Below, piece by piece: positions 14,550 to 22,258 of a stretch of 22,302 nt of DNA (its first letter is position 1; every line of letters begins with the position of its first letter). This stretch comes from Bacteroidales bacterium. Lineage in GTDB: Bacteria > Bacteroidota > Bacteroidia > Bacteroidales > JAGOPY01. Location of the stretch: contig DAOWEV010000209.1 in the NCBI GenBank assembly GCA_030638325.1, positions 1-22,302 on the forward strand. Reading direction: 5' to 3'. The notes below the pieces were generated by a model. The model was given only the letters and a program-made list of their open reading frames with translations, did not search any database and was not told the origin of the DNA. The position numbers and the translations under genes were made by a program.

Positions 14550-17165
14550 CTATTGGAGTTTAATGAAGCGTTTGCTGATGACATCACCTTCCGTTGTAGT
14601 AACCCTGAGTAAATGAATTCCAGGCCTGAGCTGAGCAGTGTTTAAACTGACTTCATTGGCGCCTGAACCTAATGATTCGGTGGAAGTTGAAACCAACTGG
14701 CCAACCTGGTTGAAGATCGTGACCTGTAGCGTTGCCGGAGCATCCAGGTGAACACGGATCTTTGCATTGTCTGAAACAGGATTGGGATATACTTCTCCGA
14801 GTTCGCTGATCAGAATGGAATTATGATCAGGTACCGATAAAAATGCTTCACCGTCTTTTACAATGATCTGTATTGATACATCAGGATCATCTTCGGAGAG
14901 CGTGATCACCGCCGGAATGGTGTTAATTCCGACGATCTCGGCATAAATAACATAGGTGCCATAATCCAGATCGGAGAAATCAAATTGTCCGTTTTCGTCA
15001 GACCGCAGGTATATCAGGGGCTCATTATTTTGGTTGAGCAATAAGATTTGGACATCTTCCATATGTTCCCTGGTATTCAATTCGGATATAGTACCGAAAA
15101 TGTTGCCAGGACCAGAATTATAATTTCCACCCGGGATCATGTGAACATCTGCCGGCCAGAACATGAATGGGATAACCGGCCATGCTTCTTCCCAATAGAG
15201 AGCGCTCAGGTGGTAGGTTGGTACATATTGTCCGAAATATGCTGACCCATCGGTTAGTTCAGCCTGCACGAAGTAGATCCTGCAGGGTTCCGGATCTATG
15301 CTGTCGAACTCATAATACCCATTATCCAGGATAGAAGTAGTTTCAACTTCAATCAAATTTTGCCACAGTGTATCGAATGTAAACAGGTGTACCAGGCCAA
15401 CATCGGCAAATAATGAGTCAGAGAGGTAAATAGTCCCGAAAATATTGAATTCAGGATCGCCAACCCAGACCCCCATGGTAGATACCCAGTAGCAGCCCGT
15501 CGAATCATAAGTTTCCAGTGTTACCATATAGAATCCGCTTTCGGTATAAGTATGGGAAATGCTTTGTCCTGTTCCGGTGGTGTTGTCTCCGAATTCCCAG
15601 GTATAATCAGTGGGGTACTGGCTTACTGTATATCCAGTGAAATCCACGGTCAGGCCACTGTCAGGACAATAGTCAAACCAGCTCATGCAGTCAAACAAGT
15701 TGTTATTCAGCCATACTTCCTGACAAGAGTAAGCATCGCAGGTATCCCCGGTAACAGAATCAACAGAGATAGTGTGCAGGCAAACAAGATAGAAGTAAGC
15801 GGAATCGGACGGAAATGTATGGGTCACTGTCTGTCCTGTTCCTGTGGTGCCGTCACCAAAATCCCAGTCGAAAGAGGAATTCCCGTTATAAATCATGCCA
15901 TTCCAGAAAACCTCCCCGGTGAAAGTAAAGGTAAGCGAATCATCCTGTACATAATCAAAGAAATTACCGCATGGGAATGGTGGCGGTGGAGGCATATAAC
16001 CAACGGGCACCATTTCGCAATAAGTGTCTGTACAGTTTCCGGCGCTGTCGGTGATAGTCAGGCAGACATCGTAAAAGCCTGTATCGGCATAGAGATGCAG
16101 GGGATTTTGCTCTGTGGAAGAGGTTCCGTCACCAAATTCCCAGAACCAGCTATCAGGTGGATTGCCATTCTGAGTATAACTCAAATCAATGAAATGAATA
16201 CTGAGTTCGTCCACGCTGTCGGGGTAATAACGGAAAAAGGCCATACAATCCCATTGATTTTGTAACCATACATCCTGGCAGGAAGTATATACACATGTAT
16301 CTCCTACTGAATCAAGGGCCATGGTGGTCAGGCATACTGTATAAAATGCCATGCCTCCCTGGATGAATTCGTGTGTTATGTACTGGCCGGAGCCCGTTGT
16401 TCCATCTCCGAAATCCCAGTCATATGACAGGGCCTGCTCTCCGTTCAGAAGAAACCCTTCAAAATCAAGAATAGTATTGGTCACATAATAATAAATGAAG
16501 AAGTTCTCACAACCCCAGCCACCAGCCGGGTTTCCGGCATAAACATCTTCGCAATAGGTATCCTGGCAGGTTCCGGAGTCGTCCATGATCGTCAGGCATA
16601 CCATATAATAACCATCTTCCGGGAAAGTATGCACCGGATTCTGTTCGGTGGAAGAAGTGCCGTCCCCGAAATCCCAGGTCCATTGTGTCGGATTACCGAA
16701 TGAAACATCCACAAACTGGTATGTCAGCGTGAAAAAAGCATTGGAATCAAGCGGATAGTAGAAAAAGAATGCTTCACAACCCGGAAGGGTGTTATCACAC
16801 AACCAAAAATCTGCCGTGACATTGATTATCCCTCCAGGGCCCGGGAAAAACATTTGAGTCTGCTCTACATTAATACCGAGGCAAGAATCAAAGGTAATTT
16901 CACTGACCATTCCCTGGTTGGTATTGGCAGGCAATGAAATAATGTCGATGTAATAACCGGTAGTGTCGGTAATTACGTCGTTTTGGTATGAGAATCCGCT
17001 AATAGTGCTGTCGATCACAATGGTCACTGTCTGACCTGCAACGGGATCAGGATAATTGTTGCTCAGGTCAAAGACATAACCTGAAACCGTAAGGTCTAAG
17101 TCTTGTGAAATCCCTGCCATGGAGAACATAAAGCCCAGCAGGAAGATCAATAGATTTTTTTTCAT
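14550..17165 (-). CDS. Five-PKD secreted protein with T9SS sorting domain
   Basis: The 871-residue product has a signal peptide (1-21, ending GISQ) and an N-terminal Cna-B or carboxypeptidase-regulatory-like beta domain (about 22-120). Five PKD modules follow, with W(D/E)FGD(G/N)T cores near residues 164, 250, 342, 434 and 523. Each module is introduced by a Cys-x-x-(F/W)-F-x-Y motif (GCEAFFFYY, GCENFFIYY, DCMAFFRYY, PCGNFFDYV, DCMSWFDYC), and modules 1-4 carry paired Cys near the end (such as CQDTYCEDV and CQEVW), so disulfides are plausible. Two more beta domains (about 570-680 and 690-770, the latter DVQILLLNQNNEPL...) come before the T9SS sorting domain (790-871, VYPNPVSDN). It has no catalytic motif that I recognise. 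It is probably a surface or extracellular binding protein. Confidence 0.9.
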   Translation of the reverse strand: MKKNLLIFLLGFMFSMAGISQDLDLTVSGYVFDLSNNYPDPVAGQTVTIVIDSTISGFSYQNDVITDTTGYYIDIISLPANTNQGMVSEITFDSCLGINVEQTQMFFPGPGGIINVTADFWLCDNTLPGCEAFFFYYPLDSNAFFTLTYQFVDVSFGNPTQWTWDFGDGTSSTEQNPVHTFPEDGYYMVCLTIMDDSGTCQDTYCEDVYAGNPAGGWGCENFFIYYYVTNTILDFEGFLLNGEQALSYDWDFGDGTTGSGQYITHEFIQGGMAFYTVCLTTMALDSVGDTCVYTSCQDVWLQNQWDCMAFFRYYPDSVDELSIHFIDLSYTQNGNPPDSWFWEFGDGTSSTEQNPLHLYADTGFYDVCLTITDSAGNCTDTYCEMVPVGYMPPPPPFPCGNFFDYVQDDSLTFTFTGEVFWNGMIYNGNSSFDWDFGDGTTGTGQTVTHTFPSDSAYFYLVCLHTISVDSVTGDTCDAYSCQEVWLNNNLFDCMSWFDYCPDSGLTVDFTGYTVSQYPTDYTWEFGDNTTGTGQSISHTYTESGFYMVTLETYDSTGCYWVSTMGVWVGDPEFNIFGTIYLSDSLFADVGLVHLFTFDTLWQNLIEVETTSILDNGYYEFDSIDPEPCRIYFVQAELTDGSAYFGQYVPTYHLSALYWEEAWPVIPFMFWPADVHMIPGGNYNSGPGNIFGTISELNTREHMEDVQILLLNQNNEPLIYLRSDENGQFDFSDLDYGTYVIYAEIVGINTIPAVITLSEDDPDVSIQIIVKDGEAFLSVPDHNSILISELGEVYPNPVSDNAKIRVHLDAPATLQVTIFNQVGQLVSTSTESLGSGANEVSLNTAQLRPGIHLLRVTTTEGDVISKRFIKLQ

Positions 17166-17189
17166 AATTAATTAATTTTAAAGATTTAA

Positions 17190-17197
17190 CAAAAATA
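17190..17197 (-). promoter_or_regulatory. Candidate -7 box for the PKD-protein gene
   Basis: The minus strand reads TATTTTTG, matching TAnnTTTG, 25 nt upstream of the PKD start. No clear -33 element. The 230-nt divergent gap to the ammonia-lyase gene is AT-rich and holds nothing else I can name. Confidence 0.35.
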
Positions 17198-17318
17198 CAA
17201 AAGATATTTGATGATTTCTGGTAATAAGACATGGGTTCGTGTAAAAGGTTGCCCGCATAAATTGAAAAAATTTGTTTGGCCAGGCAAATCTGCCGCAAAC
17301 GGGTAAAAAAAATATAAT

Positions 17319-17326
17319 TACTTTTG
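17319..17326 (+). promoter_or_regulatory. Candidate -7 box for the ammonia-lyase operon
   Basis: TACTTTTG matches TAnnTTTG. Transcription would then begin near 17333, after the upstream TTG start at 17324 and before ATG 17396, which supports the ATG as the translation start. Confidence 0.42.
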
Positions 17327-17395
17327 CAAATCATTTTAAATGACTTGCCAGAGAATGAAAATTCAGTATATGCAACCGATGATAAACAGGAACGG

Positions 17396-18949
17396 ATGAT
17401 AGTAATAGGAGGCAGACAGCTCGAAATAAACGATTTTCAAAAGATCCTGCTTGGAAGAGAACAGGTAAGTCTTGATATGGAATCTCTTGAGAATGTTCAG
17501 GAGAATTTTGATTTTCTGAAAGCTTTTGTGAAGGATAAGATCATTTACGGCATCAACACCGGTTTGGGCCCGATGTCGCAGTATAAAGTTGAAGATAAGG
17601 ACAGGGAGGCGTTACAATACAATCTTATACGCAGCCATGCGGCCGGATCCGGCAGCAAACTGCCTGACAATTTCATAAGATTTATCCTGACAGCACGCCT
17701 GAATACACTTATGAGAGGATATTCCGGGATCCATCCGGAGGTAACTATTTTATTATCAGAGCTGATCAATAAAGATATTTTACCCCTGATCCCACAGCAT
17801 GGGGGAGTCGGGGCCAGTGGTGACCTGGTGCAACTGGCACACCTGGCTTTAACCCTGATCGGTGAAGGTAAGGTTACTTTCCGGGGAGAGGAAAAACCGA
17901 CAGCCGATATCTTCAAGCTTCATGGATTAAAACCTTTCAGGATAAGGATCCGTGAAGCCCTTGCCTTGATTAACGGCACCAGCGTCATGTCGGGCATTGG
18001 AGTTTGTAATGTGATTCGCGCCAGACAATTGCTTAATTGGGCTGTTGCTGCATCGGCATTGCTAAATGAGATCGTTGAAACATATGACGATCATTACTCA
18101 CTCGAACTTAACCGAGTTAAACTTCATACAGGCCAAGCCAGTATTACAGCAAAACTACAGTATATCCTCTCAGACAGTCGCCTGGTACGCAAGCGGGAAG
18201 ATGATCTTTTTTACGGCATTAACGGGGATAAGATTTTTACCAGGAAAATCCAGGAATATTATTCTATTCGTTGCATCACACAGATCCTTGGCCCTGTTGA
18301 AGACACCATTAATAATTCAGAGAAAATTGTATTGGATGAGATCAATTCAGTAAATGACAATCCAATAATCGATCATAAAAGTAAAAATGTTTATCATGGT
18401 GGGAATTTCCACGGGGATTATGTTTCATTGGAGATGGATAAGCTCAAGATAGCTGTTACCAGGCTCTCTATGCTGATGGAACGGCAAATGAATTTCCTGA
18501 TGAATGATAAGCTCAATAATATTTTGCCTCCTTTTGTTAATCTCGGCGTGCTCGGACTGAACCTGGGTTTGCAGGGGGTGCAGTTTACTGCCACATCAAC
18601 GGTTGCGGAAAACCAGACACTGTCGAACCCTATGTATGTTCACAGCATTCCAACCAATAATGACAACCAGGATATAGTAAGCATGGGAACCAATGCTGCT
18701 CTACTGACTCATAAGGTCATTAAAAACACTTTTGAGGTAGCGGCCATTCAAATGCTGGCGGTTATACAGGCGGTGGATTACCTGGGATACAAGGACAAGC
18801 TTTCGTCTTTCTCACGGGGCGTTTACGATGCGCTCAGGAAGGAAGTCCCCGTGTTTACAGATGACGATGTCAGATATCCGGACATTGAAAAGATAAAGGA
18901 CTATCTCTTTGATAACGAATTGATCATTAAAACACCTGACAACCTATGA
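17396..18949 (+). CDS. Tyrosine (aromatic amino acid) ammonia-lyase, MIO type
   Basis: The protein belongs to the HAL/PAL/TAL superfamily. The cofactor-forming triad Ala-Ser-Gly lies in GGVGASGDLVQLAHLAL (residues 140-142 from ATG 17396), with YGINTGLGP, RSHAAGSG, the NDNPIID motif and the NNNDNQDIVS-like NNDNQDIVSMGTNAA. From memory it aligns closely, over nearly the full length, with the Flavobacterium johnsoniae tyrosine ammonia-lyase of the flexirubin cluster, including RSH and QGVQFTATST, rather than with HutH. It should release ammonia from tyrosine to give 4-coumarate as a starter acid. Histidine activity cannot be excluded, but no other hut gene is nearby. The frame can be extended to TTG 17324; ATG 17396 gives 517 residues and fits the promoter. 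Its stop overlaps the ketoreductase start (ATGA). Confidence 0.9.
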   Translation: MIVIGGRQLEINDFQKILLGREQVSLDMESLENVQENFDFLKAFVKDKIIYGINTGLGPMSQYKVEDKDREALQYNLIRSHAAGSGSKLPDNFIRFILTARLNTLMRGYSGIHPEVTILLSELINKDILPLIPQHGGVGASGDLVQLAHLALTLIGEGKVTFRGEEKPTADIFKLHGLKPFRIRIREALALINGTSVMSGIGVCNVIRARQLLNWAVAASALLNEIVETYDDHYSLELNRVKLHTGQASITAKLQYILSDSRLVRKREDDLFYGINGDKIFTRKIQEYYSIRCITQILGPVEDTINNSEKIVLDEINSVNDNPIIDHKSKNVYHGGNFHGDYVSLEMDKLKIAVTRLSMLMERQMNFLMNDKLNNILPPFVNLGVLGLNLGLQGVQFTATSTVAENQTLSNPMYVHSIPTNNDNQDIVSMGTNAALLTHKVIKNTFEVAAIQMLAVIQAVDYLGYKDKLSSFSRGVYDALRKEVPVFTDDDVRYPDIEKIKDYLFDNELIIKTPDNL

Positions 18950-19674
18950 AATACGCGCTGGTAACAGGAGGATCAAGGGGTATTGGGAGAGCTGTTTGCC
19001 TGCGGCTCGCTGAAATGGAATATCATATTCTGATCAATTACAAAACCAACGAAGAGGAGGCTGGGATCACCCTTAATAAAATACGGGAACAGGGCGGAAC
19101 TGCAGCACTCCTTAAATTCGATGTGGCAGATTTCAAAGAAGTGGAAGACGTATTGGGAAAATGGATTGAAGAACATCAGGAAGGGTATATTGAAGTCCTG
19201 GTGAATAACGCCGGGATCAGAAAAGATAATCTTTTGATATGGATGGAAAGGCCGGAATGGAAAGATGTACTTAATACCAATCTCGACAGTTTTTTCAATG
19301 TCACCAGGATGGTTTTAAAAGATATGCTGGTAAAAAAATATGGCAGGATCGTGAACATCGTCTCTTTATCAGGTATCAAAGGGCTTCCGGGACAAACAAA
19401 TTATTCTGCAGCCAAGGCGGGAGTCATTGGAGCTACCAAGGCACTGGCCCAGGAGATTGCCCGGAAAAAAGTAACGGTAAATGCGGTAGCTCCGGGTTTC
19501 ATACGTACCGATATGACACAGGACCTGGATGAAAAGGAACACCGCCGGCTGATCCCGGCAAACCGTTTTGGAGAACCGGAAGAGGTTGCCGAAGCAGTCG
19601 CCTTCCTTGCCTCTGAAAAGGCTTCTTACATTACCGGAGAAGTGATTTCTGTGAATGGGGGTTTATATACTTAA
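18946..19674 (+). CDS. fabG: FabG-like 3-oxoacyl-ACP reductase
   Basis: This 242-residue classical short-chain dehydrogenase has the NADPH loop TGGSRGIG (7-14), NNAG (87-90) and catalytic Ser140, Tyr153 and Lys157 (YSAAK), spaced as in E. coli FabG. The C-terminal end reads SYITGEVISVNGGLYT, the FabG-type tail. It would reduce 3-oxoacyl-ACP made by the ketosynthase downstream. Its start overlaps the ammonia-lyase stop by 4 nt, so the two are translationally coupled. Its place between the lyase and the ketosynthase argues for a dedicated cluster reductase rather than the housekeeping FabG. Confidence 0.9.
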   Translation: MKYALVTGGSRGIGRAVCLRLAEMEYHILINYKTNEEEAGITLNKIREQGGTAALLKFDVADFKEVEDVLGKWIEEHQEGYIEVLVNNAGIRKDNLLIWMERPEWKDVLNTNLDSFFNVTRMVLKDMLVKKYGRIVNIVSLSGIKGLPGQTNYSAAKAGVIGATKALAQEIARKKVTVNAVAPGFIRTDMTQDLDEKEHRRLIPANRFGEPEEVAEAVAFLASEKASYITGEVISVNGGLYT

Positions 19675-19681
19675 AAATATA

Positions 19682-19689
19682 TATATTTG
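19682..19689 (+). promoter_or_regulatory. Candidate -7 box before the ketosynthase gene
   Basis: TATATTTG matches TAnnTTTG only 8 nt after the fabG stop, with TTTA about 20 nt upstream in place of TTTG. It could give a second transcript for ketosynthase-ACP-acyltransferase. The AT-rich surroundings make chance possible. Confidence 0.35.
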
Positions 19690-19694
19690 GCGCT

Positions 19695-19755
19695 GGAGAA
19701 TGGAATGATGGAATGCTGGAAGAATGGAAGAATGGAAGAATGGAAGAATGGAAAA
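19695..19755. repeat. 8-bp-period tandem array (GGAAGAAT)
   Basis: Four exact copies of GGAAGAAT (19718-19749) are preceded by three looser ones (GGAGAAT, GGAATGAT, GGAATGCT) and followed by GGAAAAAA. The array lies between fabG and the ketosynthase gene, 50 nt before its ATG, in what would be the 5' leader of the candidate internal promoter. Confidence 0.88.
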
Positions 19756-19805
19756 AAGAACATAACTACCATCAAAAAGGGTAGATTTCTAATTCAAATT
19801 AAAGA

Positions 19806-21026
19806 ATGCACCGGGTTGTAATTACAGGAATAGGGATATATTCGACTATAGGAAAAAACCTTGATGAGGTACGCGATGCCTTATATTCGGGGAAGTCAGG
19901 CATTGGGTTTGACCCTGAACGTAAAGAATTCGGTTACAGTTGCGGACTTACCGGCATCATCGAACGCCCCATATTGAAAGGCCTGTTGGATCGCCGCGCT
20001 CGTGTTGGCCTGGCGGAACAGGGGGAGTATGCCTATCTCGCTACCCTGGAAGCTTTGAAGATTGCAGACCTGGATCAGGATTATCTTAATAAAGCAGAAG
20101 CCGGGATCCTTTACGGCAACGACAGCTCATCTGTTCCGGTCATCGAAGCCATCGACCTGATGCGCGAGAAAAAAGATACTGCCATGATAGGTTCGGGATC
20201 TATATTCCAGACGATGAATTCGACCATATCCATGAACCTTTCAGTGATCTTCAAACTGAAAGGTATCAACTTTACTGTAAGCAGCGCTTGTGCCAGTGGT
20301 TCCCACGCTATTGGCATGGGATATCTTATGATCAGATATGGGTTACAGGATTGCATCATCACGGGCGGCGGCCAGGAGATCAATAAAGAATCCATGGGAA
20401 ACTTCGATGCGCTGGGGGCTTTTTCATCAAGAAATTCTGAACCGGCAAAAGCTTCCCGCCCCTTTGACCGGGATCGTGACGGGCTCGTGCCAAGTGGCGG
20501 AGCTGCTACGCTTATCCTGGAAAGCTACGAATCTGCTATGAAACGGGGTGCTCCTATTCTGGCAGAGGTTACAGGCTACGGCTTCTCATCCAACGGAGAC
20601 CATATCTCTGTTCCTAATATCGAGGGCCCTGTAAAATCCATGGAGATGGCATTGAAAGATGCCGGGATCAAGGTTTCAGAGATCGGACATATCAATGCTC
20701 ATGCTACTTCTACACCTGTTGGGGATGCTAAGGAGGCCGAGGCTATTTACCAGGTTTTTGGCGATGCCAATCCTCCCATCAGTGCTACCAAATCTATGAC
20801 AGGCCATGAAATGTGGATGGGAGGCGCCAGTGAAGTGGTCTACTCCATGTTGATGATGCAACATGATTTTATCGCCCCCAACATCAATTTTGAAAACCCG
20901 GACGAATATTCAGCTAAACTCAATATTTCCAATAAAACCATGACAAAAAAATTCGATAATTTCCTTTCTAACGCTTTCGGTTTCGGCGGTACAAATTCTT
21001 CCCTGATTATTAAAAAAATAAAGTAA
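19806..21026 (+). CDS. Beta-ketoacyl-ACP synthase (FabF-like, cluster type)
   Basis: This 406-residue thiolase-fold condensing enzyme has the nucleophile Cys162 in SSACASGSHA, His299 in NAHATSTPVGD, and Lys329 and His334 in SATKSMTGHEMWMGG, the Cys-His-His set of FabF/KAS II. It therefore looks active and not a chain-length-factor partner. The second histidine is followed by EMWMGGASE where E. coli FabF reads LLGAAGAVE, which I associate with Bacteroidota pigment-cluster synthases. It would extend the acyl chain on the ACP encoded 58 nt downstream. An internal promoter may lie before it, so its expression could be partly separate from the lyase. Confidence 0.93.
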   Translation: MHRVVITGIGIYSTIGKNLDEVRDALYSGKSGIGFDPERKEFGYSCGLTGIIERPILKGLLDRRARVGLAEQGEYAYLATLEALKIADLDQDYLNKAEAGILYGNDSSSVPVIEAIDLMREKKDTAMIGSGSIFQTMNSTISMNLSVIFKLKGINFTVSSACASGSHAIGMGYLMIRYGLQDCIITGGGQEINKESMGNFDALGAFSSRNSEPAKASRPFDRDRDGLVPSGGAATLILESYESAMKRGAPILAEVTGYGFSSNGDHISVPNIEGPVKSMEMALKDAGIKVSEIGHINAHATSTPVGDAKEAEAIYQVFGDANPPISATKSMTGHEMWMGGASEVVYSMLMMQHDFIAPNINFENPDEYSAKLNISNKTMTKKFDNFLSNAFGFGGTNSSLIIKKIK

Positions 21027-21033
21027 TTATTAT

Positions 21034-21041
21034 TATCTTTG
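21034..21041 (+). promoter_or_regulatory. Candidate -7 box before the ACP gene
   Basis: TATCTTTG, identical to the box before the tnaA leader, lies 43 nt before the ACP start and 7 nt after the ketosynthase stop. A -33 element is not evident. It may supply extra ACP transcript. Confidence 0.38.
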
Positions 21042-21084
21042 TAGTCCTGATAATACCGATGGTTGGATAAAGAGAAAAGAGATC

Positions 21085-21333
21085 ATGGAAAGACCAGAAA
21101 TCATTGAAACAGTTAACGGTTTTCTTGTTGATGAGTTCGAAATAGAAGAAGAATTGCTGAGTTCGCATGCAACCTGGAAGGAGATTGGGATCGATAGCCT
21201 GGATTTTGTGGATATTGTTGTGATTATTGAGCAAACATTCGGGTTCCGCCTGAATGGAGAAGAAATGGGCAATATCAAGACTCTCAATGAATTCTATGAC
21301 CACATCATGAACCGCATTGCCTCTAAGAACTGA
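21085..21333 (+). CDS. Acyl carrier protein
   Basis: The 82-residue acidic helical protein has the phosphopantetheine site Ser38 in IGIDSLDFVDIV. Its length and helical pattern are those of a free type II ACP. It would carry the growing chain for the neighbouring ketosynthase and reductase. The start at ATG 21085 is fixed by MERPEIIETV and by the upstream gap. The acyltransferase gene begins 3 nt after it, and the ACP stop is doubled (TGA TGA). Its place in the cluster suggests a dedicated carrier, separate from housekeeping AcpP. Confidence 0.92.
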   Translation: MERPEIIETVNGFLVDEFEIEEELLSSHATWKEIGIDSLDFVDIVVIIEQTFGFRLNGEEMGNIKTLNEFYDHIMNRIASKN

Positions 21334-21336
21334 TGA

Positions 21337-22224
21337 ATGTCGGGATGGAAAGGAAAAACCCGCGGAGGGCTCCTGGGGCACCGGATATTTATTTTTGGAA
21401 TTAAATATTTTGGTCTTGGGGGCGCTTACCTGATGCTTCGCATAGTTGCTTTCTATTATTTGCTTTTTTCCCGAAAATCCAATAAACATATTCATTTCTA
21501 TTTCAGGAAAATCCTGCATTACAGCAAATCCAAATCCATCCTGAGCATTTACAGGAATTATTATGTTTTTGGCCAGGTCCTCGTTGATAAAGTGGCCGTA
21601 CTGGCGGGCTTCAGCAATAAGTTTACCTATGATTTTGAGGGTGAAGAATACCTGAGAGATATGAAAAACGGGGGATTGCTGATCAGTGCCCATGTCGGGA
21701 ACTGGGAAGTGGCCGGAAACCTCCTGCAGAGACTGGACACTTGCTTCAACATTGTGATGTTTGATGAAGAACATGAGAAAATCAAACACTACCTCGAAGA
21801 AGTGATGACCAAAAAGCATGTCAAAGTCATCCTGCTCAGGAATGACCTGTCGCATCTCATTGAGATCAGGAATGCATTGCAGAATAAAGAGCTCGTTGCT
21901 ATCCATGGAGACAGGTTCGTTGAAGGATCTAAAAGCCTGGTATGCAATTTTCTGGGATGGCAGGCCCATTTCCCGGAAGGGCCTTTCTACCTCGCTGCCA
22001 AATTCAATGCCCCGGTATCCTTTGTCTTCGCCATGAAAGAATCAAAAACTCATTACCATTTCTATGCCACCCCGGCGAGGGTTTATGAAACTACAGGCCA
22101 GAGGCGAATAGACAGCAAGGCCCTCCGGCCAATCCTGTCGGATTATGCACGGCAACTGGAAAAGATTATCCGTAAGTACCCCTTGCAGTGGTTTAATTAT
22201 TACCAGTTCTGGGAGAAATGGTAA
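21337..22224 (+). CDS. LpxL/HtrB-like lysophospholipid/lipid A acyltransferase family protein
   Basis: The 295-residue product has an N-terminal hydrophobic stretch (about 15-45) and the acyltransferase motif His119-x4-Glu124 in SAHVGNWEVAG. A second block follows as AIHGDRFVEG (Asp192-Arg193), then FPEGPFYLA (212-220) and a C-terminal PLQWFNYYQFWEKW resembling the PEQWxWxHRRW end of LpxL enzymes. Such enzymes move an acyl chain from ACP to an acceptor at the inner face of the inner membrane. Placed directly after ACP, it more likely transfers the product of this cluster to a lipid or glycan than adds ordinary lipid A chains. It is the last complete gene; the cluster probably continues past the window. 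Confidence 0.88.
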   Translation: MSGWKGKTRGGLLGHRIFIFGIKYFGLGGAYLMLRIVAFYYLLFSRKSNKHIHFYFRKILHYSKSKSILSIYRNYYVFGQVLVDKVAVLAGFSNKFTYDFEGEEYLRDMKNGGLLISAHVGNWEVAGNLLQRLDTCFNIVMFDEEHEKIKHYLEEVMTKKHVKVILLRNDLSHLIEIRNALQNKELVAIHGDRFVEGSKSLVCNFLGWQAHFPEGPFYLAAKFNAPVSFVFAMKESKTHYHFYATPARVYETTGQRRIDSKALRPILSDYARQLEKIIRKYPLQWFNYYQFWEKW

Positions 22225-22226
22225 CC

Positions 22227-22258
22227 GTTCACAGGTTCAGAGGTTCATAAGTTCGGGG
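22227..22258. repeat. 8-bp-period tandem array (GTTCxxxx)
   Basis: Four octamers, GTTCACAG, GTTCAGAG, GTTCATAA and GTTCGGGG, follow each other directly, starting 2 nt after the acyltransferase stop. An inverted GAAC (within TTTGAACAG at 22268-22276) follows. The window ends 44 nt later, so the full extent of the array is unknown; 22277-22302 shows nothing else. Confidence 0.7.

Noticed and set aside
15552..16265. 237-residue plus-strand frame opposite the PKD gene
   Set aside because: It mirrors the repeated PKD coding sequence on the other strand and shows no protein-like features of its own.
17324..17395. TTG 17324 as the start of the ammonia-lyase
   Set aside because: It falls inside a candidate -7 box, and the extra 24 residues do not resemble the family; ATG 17396 fits better.
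17396..18949. Histidine ammonia-lyase of histidine breakdown (hutH)
   Set aside because: No hutU, hutI or hutG nearby, and the neighbours are ketoreductase, ketosynthase and ACP; similarity is stronger to the flexirubin-cluster TAL. Histidine activity is not excluded by sequence.
3909..21041. All TAnnTTTG boxes as proven promoters
   Set aside because: The motif is short and expected by chance in AT-rich gaps, and -33 TTTG elements are mostly absent, so they are listed only as candidates with low confidence.
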